Assembly: GCF_000004825.1 (NCBI RefSeq)
Contig: NW_008805073.1
Coordinates: forward strand, 1,116,001-1,180,000
DNA: 64,000 nucleotides
Origin: Heterostelium album PN500
Lineage: Eukaryota > Evosea > Eumycetozoa > Acytosteliales > Acytosteliaceae
Direction: 5' to 3'
A program made the position numbers and the translations under genes. The notes under the pieces were generated by a model. It worked only from the letters and a program-made list of their open reading frames with translations, had not been told where the DNA came from and searched no databases. Shown in pieces: positions 35,291 through 46,518 of this stretch. The first letter of the stretch is position 1. Every line of letters begins with the position of its first letter.

Positions 35291-35795
35291 ATGGTAAATA
35301 AATTAGTTATTAATAATATATATATTATGATTTAACTTTTCATCTTTATTAATAATGTTATATATATATTACAGACTACAGATTTAAATGTTGATGAAAC
35401 ATTCAAAAAGTTACAGACACACAAAGGTGTAAAAGGTATTCTAATCATCAACAAGAATGGATCAGTGATTAAATCTACATTTGACAACGACACATCACAG
35501 CAATACTCTAAACTGATTCTCGATCTATTTCCACGTGCATCAACATTGTTGAAGCAAAACGACGAAAAAGATCAAGTATCTTTCTTTAGAGTTAGATCAC
35601 AAGATAATGATATAATGGTTTCACCTGGTAATCTATCTCTCTTTCAATCATAACAGATTATTGTTATAATCAATCATAATGATGATGATGATCTTTAAAT
35701 CAACATTACTAATACATATATATATTTCATTTCAAATTATTTTTATAGATAACGATTACTTTTTAATGGTTGTAAATCAAGTTAAACATGAATAA
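35291..35795 (+). CDS. dynlrb: dynein light chain, roadblock/LC7 type
   Basis: Exons 35291-35293, 35375-35627 and 35749-35795 give 100 residues. The first exon carries only the ATG, followed directly by a GTAAAT donor. The product (TTDLNVDETFKKLQTHKGVK, GILIINKNGSVIKSTFD, YSKLILDLFPRASTLL, FFRVRSQDNDIMVSPDNDYF, LMVVNQ) matches the roadblock fold in length and order. The GILIIN strand, IKST turn and IMVSPDxDYFLMV end are family hallmarks. It is a small homodimeric subunit of cytoplasmic dynein that binds the intermediate chain. The last intron splits the codon between Pro and Asp. Confidence 0.93.
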
Positions 35796-35952
35796 ATAAA
35801 CAAAAATGTATACTAAATTATAAAAGGAAAGAAATATATCATCATCAATAGATTGTCATTATATCACTTTATTATAATCAATTTAAAAATGGAAATCTAT
35901 AATAATAATGTTTAAAAAATACAGTATTTTATTTGATATATTGATATTATCT

Positions 35953-37063
35953 TTATCTCCTACTGCCACTGCTATATTGATTAGATCTATCTCTATCTCT
36001 ATCATTTGTGTATCTGTCACGATCTCTATATCTATCACGGTCCTCTCTATATCTGTCTCTATCTCTGTCTCTGTCTCTGTAGTCCCTATCCCTATCCCTA
36101 TCTCTAGAGTTTCTATCTCTATCTCTGTCTCTATCCCTATAGTCTCTATCTCTGTCTCTTTCTCTATCTCTTTCTCTATCTCTTTCTCTATCTCTTTCTT
36201 TGTTTCTGTCACTTTCTCTATCTTTTTCTTTTTCTCTTTCTCTTTCTCTTTCATTGTCTCGGTCTCTATCTCGATGATTGTCGTGATGATCTCTCATTTG
36301 ATTTTCTTTATCTTTACTACTCTGAGTTCTATCATCTTTATGAATATTATTGTCATTATTATTATTATTATTATCTCGAGAATGATCATTGGTTTCTTGC
36401 TTAATATCATGATCTTTCTCTTTTTCTTTATCTTTATATTTCTCTGCTTCTTTTCTCTGCTTCTTTTCTTCTTTTTTCAAACGTTTTGCAGCCTTTCTCT
36501 CTGATTTCTCTTTCTTTCTCTGATCTTCTTTCCTCAGGTGTCTCGTTCAATCTCTTTAAACGCTTCTCTTCTTTTCTCACTTTTCTTTCTTCTTTTCTCT
36601 TTCTCTTTTTATCGTCAGTATCACTATCACTTTCATAATCACTCTCTGTATCTGTTTCATTGTTATTATTATTATTATCTTTATGATCATCACTATCACT
36701 ATCATCATTCTTCTTTTTCGGACGACGATAATCTTTTACATGATCCACTCTAAGTAATCTACCCATGATATTGTAACCGGTGAGATTATCTACGGCCAAG
36801 TTGGTCGATCTCTGATCTTCATATTTGATGAAACAGAAACCCTGTGATTTACCGGTCTCTTTGTTTCGCACCATGTTGCAATCTTCGATCTCACCGTACT
36901 GACTCATGACAGCGATGATATCACCTTCGTTCATCTCAAAGGGCATTCCACCAACATACACCCACGGACTATGTGCATAATCTTGATGCCAAGATGCTTT
37001 ATCAGAGACACCTCTCTCCAATTCCCTTTTATTTATACTTTGAATCTCTCTTATTACATTCAT
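35953..37063 (-). CDS. rbmx2: RBMX2/Ist3-like spliceosomal RNA-binding protein, frame broken once
   Basis: On the minus strand the ATG at 37063 starts MNVIREIQSINKRELERGV and a single RRM: WVYVGGMPFEMNEGDIIAVM, GFCFIKYEDQRSTNLAVDNL, GRLLRVDHVKDYRRPKK. These are signatures of RBMX2 (yeast Ist3/Snu17), a component of the RES complex and activated spliceosome. An acidic and then Lys/Glu-rich region follows. Near 36500-36530 the frame stops fitting: the next frame continues AAKRLKKEEKKQRKEAEKYK and runs through an Arg-Asp/Arg-Glu dipeptide tail to a stop at 35953. The shift lies in AGAGAAAG-type repeats with no splice pair, so it is either a real one-base change or a sequencing indel. Without it the protein would be about 370 residues. 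The gene is divergent from MMADHC. Confidence 0.87.
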
Positions 37064-37307
37064 TATATTACATATATATATAAATAATTATATATATTCT
37101 AAAAATAATAATTTAATTTATTTTTTTTTTATGATTATTTTATTATTTATTTTTCATGAATTGAATCACAAATTAGGTGACACCAGTGCCGTCAGAGAAG
37201 TCGTCATATCTCAACTTTCTTTTAGTGGTTGTAGTGGTATTCAAACAAAATTTACATTTTTTTTTTTTATAATTGTAAATAAACTTTATTGTAGAATATA
37301 TAATAGA

Positions 37308-38050
37308 ATGTCTACATCTATAGATGAAAATAATAACAATAGTACTAGTAATAGTAGTAGTAATAATAGTGTAATGATGTTGGATGTTGAAGAATATATA
37401 GAAGCATTAAATAAAAGATTCACAATTAAACTTTGTAATAGTAAAGACCTTCAGACCAACCTTAAGGAATTGTTTCCAACACCAATCACAGAGATTCTAT
37501 CAAAACAACAACCTATACATTTGATTTTAGTTTGGACACCTACAACTCTACCAATGAGTGGATACTCTGATAGAACTGATGTAGAACGTGAACAAGTTGC
37601 AAATACCGTAAGTAAAAATATGATTTCTATTATTTCTCTATTAAAACACAATAAGAATTCTAATAGTTTATTGATTAGTTTATAGCATTGGCATCAAAGA
37701 TTTGTAAATCAATATCAGATAATAATAATAATAATAGTGATAGTGTTTCATATTGGTCAGATTTCATTGATCCTTTGTCTGGTGTTCCAGTATGTTAATT
37801 GTACCTTAATAATTAACCTATTTGTTGTTTTTTTTTTATTAATTTCATTTCTCAGTATTTAAATAGAGAAAATGTCAATTCAATATTTATACCGACTGAT
37901 ATGGGTGTGCCACTAGGTATCGATATTATAGATGTTGGCTGTTGTCAGGTGATGAGACATCCTGAATGGAGAGTTAGAGCTTTATTCTCAATGATAGTAA
38001 CAAATGCACCAATCGAGATTATTTCCAATGCAATTAAATCACAAATATAA
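37308..38050 (+). CDS. mmadhc: MMADHC (cobalamin trafficking protein CblD)
   Basis: Exons 37308-37607, 37679-37789 and 37856-38050 give 201 residues. Family text is clear in the C-terminal part: SYWSDFIDPLSGVPYLNREN, IFIPTDMGVPLGIDIIDVGC, CQVMRHPEWRVRALFSMIVT and NAP. MMADHC binds MMACHC and hands vitamin B12 to cytosolic methionine synthase and mitochondrial methylmalonyl-CoA mutase. The N terminus has a Ser/Asn run. An in-frame ATG at 37131 could add 59 hydrophobic and mixed residues, but the sequence there is A/T-rich leader with a poly-Phe run, so 37308 is preferred. The gene starts 245 bp from the start of RBMX2 on the other strand, a likely shared promoter. Confidence 0.88.
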
Positions 38051-38541
38051 AACTAAACAATACTTTATTATATATAACTATATCCTATTAAAACGAATTA
38101 ACCAGAATTGTATATTTACAAAACAGACCAAAATAGATTTAAAATAATATTCTTTTATAACTGTTTCCTTTTTTTTTTTATACAAAGATGATTTATTACC
38201 AGATTAATATTATTTGATCAAGTTTTTTTTAAACATTAAACAACCAGGATAAATAAATCATAGCATCTCACCACCAAATTTTTCGTGTCAAGGACTCTGA
38301 CCAGAAAAAACGAATGTTGTTGAAATTTTGTTTTTTTTTTAATTTTTTTTGAATTTTTTTAATCGACTTCATTCGATTTTGAGTTGTGAGTGCTGTTTTT
38401 TTTTTTCATTCTTACTATTTATATTTTTTATCAATCATTAATTATCAAATCTAAATTAATTTATTTTAATTTGATAGAATAAAAATAATATAACAGTATC
38501 TAAGTAATACTATACTATATAAATATATATATAAAAACAAA
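38051..38541. other. intergenic
   Basis: A/T-rich flank of MMADHC and leader of GrpE. A short C+G richer patch near 38265-38310 has no recognised identity. Confidence 0.5.
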
Positions 38542-39354
38542 ATGAATACTTTTGCTAAAACTTTAATTCCAACTTTAAGATTGGCATCAAGATCCAATTT
38601 AATGGTATGTTTTTTATTATTATTATTATTGAAATGATATATCTACACATCATGATGATTGATTTTAATATAACTAACCTAATTTATATTTATATTTATA
38701 TATTTATATATAATATAGAGAACACAATCAAATAATTTATTTGGTTTGAGAATGTTTGTTGATCAAGCAGCAACAACATCCTATTTAAATAGTCAAAGAT
38801 ATTTCTCCACTGAGAATAAAGCAGCAGAGGAGAAACCAGCCACTGAGCAAGCTGAGGGAGAAAAGTCAGCTGCTGAACCAACATTGGAAGAGCAAATCGC
38901 CGACTTGAAGAAGCAACTCGAAGACAAACACACCCAACTTTTATATACTGCAGCGGAGCGTGAAAATGTTCGTCGTTGGGGTAAGGAAGAGGTAGACAAG
39001 GCAAAGAAATTCGGTGCACAATCACTCACTAAAGATCTGTTGGAGGTCGTCGACCAATTGGAATTGGCACTCGCTCAATTCACCCCAGAACAACTACAGG
39101 CCAACAAAGAACTCAGCAATTTATACGAAGGTGTCAAGATGACAGAGAATCTATTTTTGAAGGTCATGGGTAACAACGGTGTCGTCAGATTCGACCCAAT
39201 CGGTGAGAAGTTCGATCCAAATGTACATCACGCTCTTTTCCAAGTTCCAGATGCTTCGTGTGACGCTGGCACCATTAAAACTGTAGTAAAGAAAGGTTTC
39301 AAATTGAATGATCGTTTAGTTAGACCAGCTCAAGTTGGTGTATCAAAGAAATAA
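38542..39354 (+). CDS. grpE: mitochondrial GrpE nucleotide exchange factor
   Basis: Exons 38542-38604 and 38719-39354 give 232 residues. The N terminus is Arg/Ser/Leu-rich and lacks acidic residues (MNTFAKTLIPTLRLASRSNL, then SQRYFST), a typical mitochondrial presequence. The long helix (LEEQIADLKKQLEDKHTQLL, AAERENVRRWGKEEVDKAK) and the beta domain (VRFDPIGEKFDPNVHHALFQ, GTIKTVVKKGFKLNDRLVRP, AQVGVSKK) follow the GrpE/Mge1 family. It speeds ADP release from mitochondrial Hsp70 during protein import and folding. An acidic Glu/Ala linker separates the presequence from the helix. Confidence 0.95.
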
Positions 39355-39600
39355 AATAAAAATAAAAAAAAAAAACAATCAATCAATCAATCAATCAATT
39401 ACTTTTTTTATTTTTTTTTAATTGTATTGTGATCACAACAAAAAAGATATATAACAATGAAATCAATTGTTTTTATACATATTAAACTTGATGATCATCA
39501 TTTAAAAGTAAAAAAACAATGGTGAAAAAAAAAGTTTTAAAAAATGTTGGACAACTTGTTGATCATTCTAAAAATCAGATGATATTCTAATATTAGAAAA

Positions 39601-41590
39601 ATGTCAGTTCCAGAAGATTTAAAGTATCATAGTCCTATATTTAATAAGCGAGGTGAAACATTGGTTTGGTTGTTATTAATATCATTGTCAGTGTTGATTA
39701 GATATGCCATCTCTATTCATCCTTACTCTGGTCATGCCAAACCACCAATGTTTGGTGACTACGAGGCACAGAGACACTGGATGGAGATAACAACTAAACT
39801 ACCTACCAGCGAATGGTATTTCAATACCACCAACAATGATCTTCAGTATTGGGGTTTGGATTATCCACCTTTGACTGCCTATTCAAGTTGGTTATTTGGT
39901 AAAATGTAAGATGATTAACACACACTTTTTATATATGTACAACAACAACAACTAACTAAATAACAAACAAAATAATGTTACTACTATAGTGGTGAAAAAG
40001 TTGAACCAGAATCAATGGCACTATATACTTCGAGAGGATATGAAAGTAAATCAAGTAAACTATTCATGAGATCAACTGTAATCGTATCGGATCTACTCAT
40101 TTGGTTGCCAGCAGTCTTGTTCTTTGTTCAAACGTTCTACAAAGAACAATCATTATTGAAAAGAGTAAGTATTATTATCAAAAGTGTTCAACAACAAATA
40201 TATATTTTCATCAAAGATTATTGTTATTAACCAATTATTTACTTATTTTATTACTTTTTAGTCAATTGCATTCATTTTCATTTCAATGCAGCCATCTTTG
40301 TTGTTAATAGATCATGGACATTTCCAATACAATGGAATATCACTTGGATTTGCATTGTTTGGTATAACTTTTATCTTGAGAAATCAACAGTTGTTGGCAA
40401 GTCTCTTCTTTGTACTATCATTAAATTACAAGCAGATGTCACTCTACTATTCACCGGCATTCTTCTTTTATCTTTTATTTACCAATTTATCTTTTAGTAA
40501 TATGTAAGTATAATCAACTATTGATTCTATTATCTCTCTTTCATTAATATATAAAATAATATTACTTTTTATTACGAATTTGATTGAAACAGATTCAAAT
40601 CAATATTAAATATTGCTAAAATTGGTATTGTTGTAATCACTACATTCATTATATGTTGGATACCATTCCTATCGCTGGAACAAGCATCACAAGTATTGTT
40701 TAGATTGTTCCCTGTTGCGAGAGGACTATTCGAAGACAAAGTAGCAAACTTTTGGTGTGTAGCATCCACTGTTATCAATTTTAAAACAAAATTCTCACCC
40801 GAACAACTTTTAAAGTTATGGTATGTTAAATTAACATATTGTTATTATAATCAAACATAATACTAATCAATCATTGTAATATATCTATATATATTTAATT
40901 AGTACTCTTACAACATTAGCAGCAATTTCAATCATTGTATACCCATTGATAAAGAAATGTTGGTCTGCCAATTTAAAATCAAACTGGAAAGTTGTAATGT
41001 ATAGATCACAGCAATTAATGTTTATCTATTCATTGATTATCAGTGCCTTTGCCTTCTTTTTATTCTCTTTCCAAGTACATGAAAAGACTATCCTTTTACC
41101 ACTGCTACCCGTATCGCTCTTGGTATTGGAGTCAGGCTATGTATCTTGGTTGTTTGGATTGGTATCTACGTTCAGTATGTTCCCACTGCTCTTTAAAGAT
41201 GGCTTGATTCTTCCATACTTTATTTGTCAGTTTCTCTATATCTTTATTGGATACCAAGTGTTAAACAAATTGAATCAACTGAATAGTTACTCAATCATTA
41301 AAAAATTATTCTTAATTGTAAGTAACAACAATAACAACAACAACTCAACTTTATTAAATATTAATACAATTCTAACAATAATGATTATATTTTTATAGAT
41401 AACAATTATATTGATGTTGGTCAGTCATTATTTATTCGAATTTATTGAACCACCCGTTCATCTACCAGCATTGTTCCATCTTTTAGTTGCATCGATATCG
41501 TTTGGATACTTTTGTTTGACAGTGTTGTTTGTATTGATTGAAATGTATTCACCTTTATTATTTACAACAACAAAATCTAAACAGAAATAA
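39601..41590 (+). CDS. alg6: ALG6 dolichyl-P-Glc:Man9GlcNAc2-PP-dolichol alpha-1,3-glucosyltransferase
   Basis: Six exons, 39601-39905, 39990-40164, 40262-40503, 40593-40820, 40903-41317 and 41399-41590, encode 518 residues. The enzyme adds the first glucose to the lipid-linked oligosaccharide in the ER lumen before N-glycosylation. Hallmarks are the lumenal loop [20 protein letters not shown], the ALG6/ALG8 motif [33 protein letters not shown] and [15 protein letters not shown], then [18 protein letters not shown] and [20 protein letters not shown]. The acidic pair in GDYEAQRHW and the HGHFQYN segment include the presumed catalytic residues. Many hydrophobic helices give the multi-pass GT-C topology. 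All five introns have GTAAG or GTATG donors and preserve frame. Confidence 0.95.
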
Positions 41591-41813
41591 AATAAAAGCT
41601 AAAACTTAATGGAAAATACATGTATATATTATTGATATAATAATATATTATAATCATGATTTAAAAATAATTGTAATGTCAAATTTAAAAAGAAGTACTC
41701 GATGTTTATTAATTCCTTCTCACATAAAATTTTATTAATTACAAATTGACAAAGATGACATTGATTGTTATTTTTATAAAGTACATAAATAATACTAATT
41801 TTTGACATCAACA

Positions 41814-42266
41814 ATGTGTGGTCTGTATGGAGGTTAGTGATCCTCTTTCAACAGTTTTCTTTGGCCTAAATCCAGGTGAACAATTTAAGGTTGGAAATAT
41901 ACAAATCTTTTCCAAAATCAATATCATCTACAGGAGATCGAAACGAATACCCAGGGTTAGATCAAACATGGTTCAACCATTTAGTTCATCTAATAGAGAC
42001 TCCAATAATAAAAGGAAGAGTTCTGATAGTGGAAACAATATGATTGTCAAAGAATTTTATATCCATTCACCAGATCCTTCTAAACCATTTGTACATAATC
42101 CCAATTTTAAATGCGGTGCTCATGAAGAGATTCTTATAGTAGAGGACCTGCTCGTTGTCTTAGTAAAAAATGTGTTCCAAAAAATGCCAGATGTTCATCA
42201 CCACCTACCAAACCTAGATGTAGACCTGATTATAATCTAGTTACTTTTATTAGTGATCCAAACTAA
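41814..42266 (+). pseudogene. decayed Cys-rich protein gene, family unknown
   Basis: An ATG at 41814 opens MCGLYGG and stops. Protein-like text then alternates between frames: TVFFGLNPGEQFKVGNIQIF in one, STGDRNEYPGLDQTWFNHLV plus HLIETPIIKGRVL in a second, IVKEFYIHSPDPSKPFVHNP with NFKCGAHEE back in the first, and GPARCLSKKCVPKNARCSSP followed by TKPRCRPDYNLVTF in a third, ending at 42266. Codon choice looks coding throughout, yet no GT-AG set I could find joins the pieces. The regular cysteines near the end suggest an extracellular protein. The most likely reading is a gene with three or so frame shifts. Confidence 0.45.
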
Positions 42267-43150
42267 TGTCCAGGTTTGTTTTTTAAAATAATTTCATTTA
42301 TTACATATTGATATCTTTATTAACCTTTTATTTTTTTTTTTTATTTAACTATCCATTTTTTGTTACCCCTTCAACTGTATAAAAATAACTCTAACTTTTT
42401 TCCAAAATAAAACTGTGCAAAGTTAAAAATGAATAGTTAAAGTTTTGAGTAAACCAAACAACCCCAATACCATATGATAATACAATTGTGTTGTGGTGTT
42501 TCGAACCTAGATGTTCTTGTTGTTTGTGGTGTTAGAGAGTTCTCTGTTTTAGGAAAAACCCCAAAATAAAGAAGGACCTCAATTTAAAAAATGATTCGAT
42601 TGGTTAAATTTAGTAAAAGATGATGATCGCGAGTGAACTTTAAAACTATGTGGATATCTATACTAAAAAAAGTTTTCTTTAAATAGGTGTTTCCTTTTTT
42701 TTTTTTTTTTGTTGTTTGTTTTTGATGTTTTTTTGTTCACAATGCTATCATAATTAGTTGTTATTTTTTATGCTGGACAATCAAAATGAGGACTGATTTT
42801 GTCTTTTGAAATTCAGAATTTATCTCCAAAAAAAACCTACCAAAACCATGATCATTTTTAAAAATAAAAAATGTGGATGATCGTTTAGAATCTAACATCC
42901 TGCATGATTTAAAGATTTTTTTGAGAAAAAAAAAAAGTGTTAAAAAGGAAAAAGATTATTGAACACATCTTGCTCTGATTATGTGTCACAACCTATCAAT
43001 TGAATTAGAAACTAGTTTTCTTAAAAAAAAAAAAAAAAAAAAAATTAAATTTATAATTTACAAAGTTTTAGATTATTGTTGTTATTGTTTTTGTTGTTTG
43101 TAAACTCTGATACATATATACAATATACATATTATAATAACATTTTAGAA
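42267..43150. other. intergenic
   Basis: A/T tracts including long A and T runs near 42690 and 43020. No coding frame or structured element was convincing. Confidence 0.5.
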
Positions 43151-44291
43151 ATGTAAGTTTATACTACACTTGAAGAAATCAATCTAAATTATAAATCCTG
43201 ATTCAAATGATATATTAACTCTATATATAACATTTCATACTTTTTAATTAAATGAATGAAGGGATAACTTGACAAATCTACCTCCTAATATTAAACTTCA
43301 AATACTTTCGATGCTAGGTGGAGATGGTATCATACATCGTGTAAATAACAATAGTAATAGTGAAAATGTTGATAAGAATAATAGTATTAGTGATAGTAAT
43401 ATAAATAAAAATGAAAGTAATAATGTTTGTTTAAATGGTGTAAAGCATAAAGATAATAATAATAATAGTAATAGTAACAATAGTAGTAGTAATAGTAGTA
43501 GTAGTAGTAATAAAGCAATTTTAGATTTAATAAATGGAATAGGAAAAACAAACATTAATGGGAACAACAACAATAATAATAACAGTGACGATGATGATAA
43601 TAGTAATAATAAAAAAATAGGTGATAAATTCATTGATTTAACAAATGATATAGATTGTAGTAAACTATCGTTTTTCAATAAAGATCAACTGAGTCAGTTG
43701 GAGAGTAAAGGTTATCTGGTGATCGATAACTATATAGGAGAAGAGTTGTTGCGCGCTGCCAAGTTGGAATCTATGTCATTGTATAGCGCAGGAAACAAGC
43801 TGCGAGAAGCCGGTATGAGTCGTGGCGATTCCAAGTGGAACGACAGTTCGATTCGTTCCGACCTCATGATGTGGCTCAACAAGGAGACCTGCAAGGATCT
43901 GAGTGAAGGCCGTCTGCCACATATATCCGAACTGCTGAAGCGCATGGATCAACTGCGAGTTGAGATCAGCGAGGCGTGTGCAAGCTCGTCGTTTCAACTG
44001 GCGGATCGCACACAGTCACAGCTGGCCATCTACAAATCGGGTGGTCGATACATCAAGCACAAAGACTCGTTCGTCGGCGGTAACAATCGTAAGATAACAT
44101 GCATCTACTATCTTAACAACCAGTGGAAAACAGAGGATGCTGGACAACTACGATTGCACCTATTCGGTGAGCACATCGATATCGATCCACTTGGTGACCG
44201 TCTCTTAATATTCCTTTCCGAGTATGTTCCACATGAAGTTTTGGTATCAAACGCAAACGAAAGAATAGCAATTACATCATGGTTCTATTGA
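43151..44291 (+). CDS. phyA: prolyl 4-hydroxylase of the PhyA/EGLN type
   Basis: No ATG precedes the conserved frame directly: the upstream in-frame codon is a stop at 43257. Placing exon 1 at 43151-43152 (AT, donor GTAAGT) and exon 2 at 43262-44291 forms a split ATG and yields MDNLTNLPPNIKLQILSML, 343 residues in all. The catalytic double-stranded beta-helix shows Fe ligands His and Asp in YIKHKDSF, His in PHEVLV and the 2-oxoglutarate Arg in RIAITSWFY. KITCIYYLNNQW and DPLGDRLLIFLSEY match PHD2 and Skp1 prolyl hydroxylase. In Dictyostelium PhyA hydroxylates Skp1 and acts as an oxygen sensor for culmination. The N-terminal third is Asn/Ser tracts. An alternative start is the internal ATG at 43311, which would lose the conserved LPPNIKLQ segment. 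Confidence 0.85.
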
Positions 44292-46518
44292 TATATCATT
44301 CAATTTATATCATTAATTATATAAGTAAAAAATCAATATATTTCTTTATCAATTTAAAAAAGAGAAAAAACAATCAAATGGATTAGAATAATAATAATAA
44401 TAATAGTATCTCCAACCAACAACAACAACAAAACAAACAAGAAATGAAATGAAAACTAAAAGAAGAAGAATTAAATTAAATTAAATAATAAATATTTATT
44501 TGTAAAAATTTGTACAAACAAAAATAGAACACAACTTATTTTATTTTATTTTATCTTTTTTATGCTAAAGAATGTAATAATGGATTAATAAAATTCTATT
44601 ATTTATTTAATATTAATTGAAAAACATCAAATAGATCATGATTTTCATTGAATTTTTTCGTAAATCAACAACAATGATCATTTGGTAAAAATATATTTTG
44701 ATTGTTTCTCATTGTTTTGGTCAAATAATCACAAGTCAATCACAATTCAAAAAAAAAAAGAAAAAGAATCTAAAAATGGGAGATGTATATGCCATCGATG
44801 TAACAAAATTATTTACAAATTAATGGGTCTACCCATTTTTCAAATAAAATCAGTTTGATGACAATTTTTTCTTTTCATTTTTATGATTTTGTACGAAAAA
44901 CTTTGGCTCTGATCAGCGTCTATTATGATGGTGGGGCGAGAAAAATCGATACCAATTTAGAAGAATCATGACCTTAATGGTTAGGGGAAAAAGCAATCAA
45001 ATGATTTCTCTGTTTTTGCTTTTTTTTTTTGAAAAAAACAATTATTTAATTTAATATTTATCTTATTTTTCAATAATCTATAATTCCATTTCACCGACAT
45101 TTCATTTGTTTCGATTCGATTCGTATTAGCATACAGATACATTAGATAAACAATTGTTAGTATTACTTTTATCTATATTCATTCTCTTTTTTTTTTTTTT
45201 TTGTCATCTTCTTCTCTCTCTCTCTCTCTTCTTTATTTGTTCAATCATTGTACAAAACAGTGGAAACATTAGATTAGAACAACAGGACAATGGATAATTG
45301 CATTTATATTTGAATCATGTTTGGTTGTTATAGAATATATAATATTTATATTTAGTTCAAATCCAAAACCAACCATTTTATACCCATATTTTATTGGTTT
45401 CGGAAATAAGTAAAACCCATTAGTTCTTGATATATGGAATATGGAAATAAATTACTATTATTACATTTCACACCAACAAATAAATAACTTTAAAGTTGTA
45501 AGATTTATGATGAATCTGATCCAACGACACACATTCACAAATACATTAACACATTTATTGTAAATCAAACTTTTTTTTTTTTTCATCCATTCCAACTCAT
45601 CAATCAACTTTGTCATTCAATGATTTTTTTAAAATAATGACAATAATAAAAAAAGCAGTGCCATTAATCAAATTAAACTCATAAAAGAGTAATATAACCC
45701 CATAACATGATCATGATCACCCAAACATTATTATTATTATCATTACTACTATTATAGTATACGCTGCCAATGAATTAATTGATTTTGCTAAATTAAATTA
45801 AGCTTGTTGGTGTGTGTTGTTTTTTTTGTATCAATCAATCACTTATCTTATTTCTTGTTCACACATCTGAAATTGTAGAGAACAACAATAATAATAAAAT
45901 TAAAAAAATAAATCAACAAACAAAAATAAAATAATTATAATTTTAAAACAAAATTAATCTATCAGCAGTAATGATGGTGGGTGAATGCAACCATCATTAC
46001 TGTGGATTTTATCTTTTTTTTTTTTGAAAAAAAATTATTTCAAAAATCAATTAGTTTTTTTTTTTTTTTTTGTTTTGGTGGAGTTGGTGGTGTTTTTGCA
46101 ATAACCAACACAATTTATTAAAAAAAAATGAAAACCCATCAAATTTCAAAAAAAAAAATTAATTTTTCATCATTATTTTATTTTTCTTTAAAAACCAACA
46201 AAATTAGCTAGCCATTTTCTAACTAACCCTTCAGATTGATTTTTTTTAGATTTCAATAATTAAGCAGCAACATTATATAATTATTTTACATTCTAGTGGA
46301 AGCACCTCCTGAGTAAACACATTTTTCAAGCAGACCAGCTCTACTTTTTTTTTTGGTTTTTTGTTTTCATTTTATTTTATTTCTCTCTGTACTTTAAACA
46401 ATATATATATATAATTATTTATTTATTTAATAATTAATTAATATCCAACAAACTCACTTTTAATTATATACATATAATATAATATAATACCAACCAATAT
46501 AATATTACATTTAAAAAA
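44292..46518. other. long intergenic region with a hairpin
   Basis: 2.2 kb of A/T runs. A patch at 44900-45000 is less A/T-rich but reads as no known RNA. The perfect inverted repeat at 45966-46002 is listed separately. The right end is the promoter and leader of the myosin light chain gene. Confidence 0.5.
45966..46002. other. 13-bp perfect inverted repeat followed by T tract
   Basis: CAGTAATGATGGT (45966-45978) and its exact reverse complement (45990-46002) enclose an 11-base loop. The next bases lead within a dozen positions into a T run. Such a hairpin plus T run could be a small RNA with RNA polymerase III-type ending, or a DNA palindrome bound by a dimeric factor. No known RNA motif was recognised. 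Confidence 0.5.

Noticed and set aside
35908-36504. Long plus-strand frame of Ser/Ile/Val repeats
   Set aside because: It is the antisense of the Arg-Asp/Arg-Glu tail of RBMX2; no ATG context, domain or splice support.
42460-42560. Possible minus-strand tRNA (GGTTCGAAAC)
   Set aside because: The bases around the loop do not form a T-arm stem and no acceptor or anticodon arm fits.
44900-45010. Less A/T-rich patch as possible RNA gene
   Set aside because: No stable paired architecture or known RNA motif could be found by eye.
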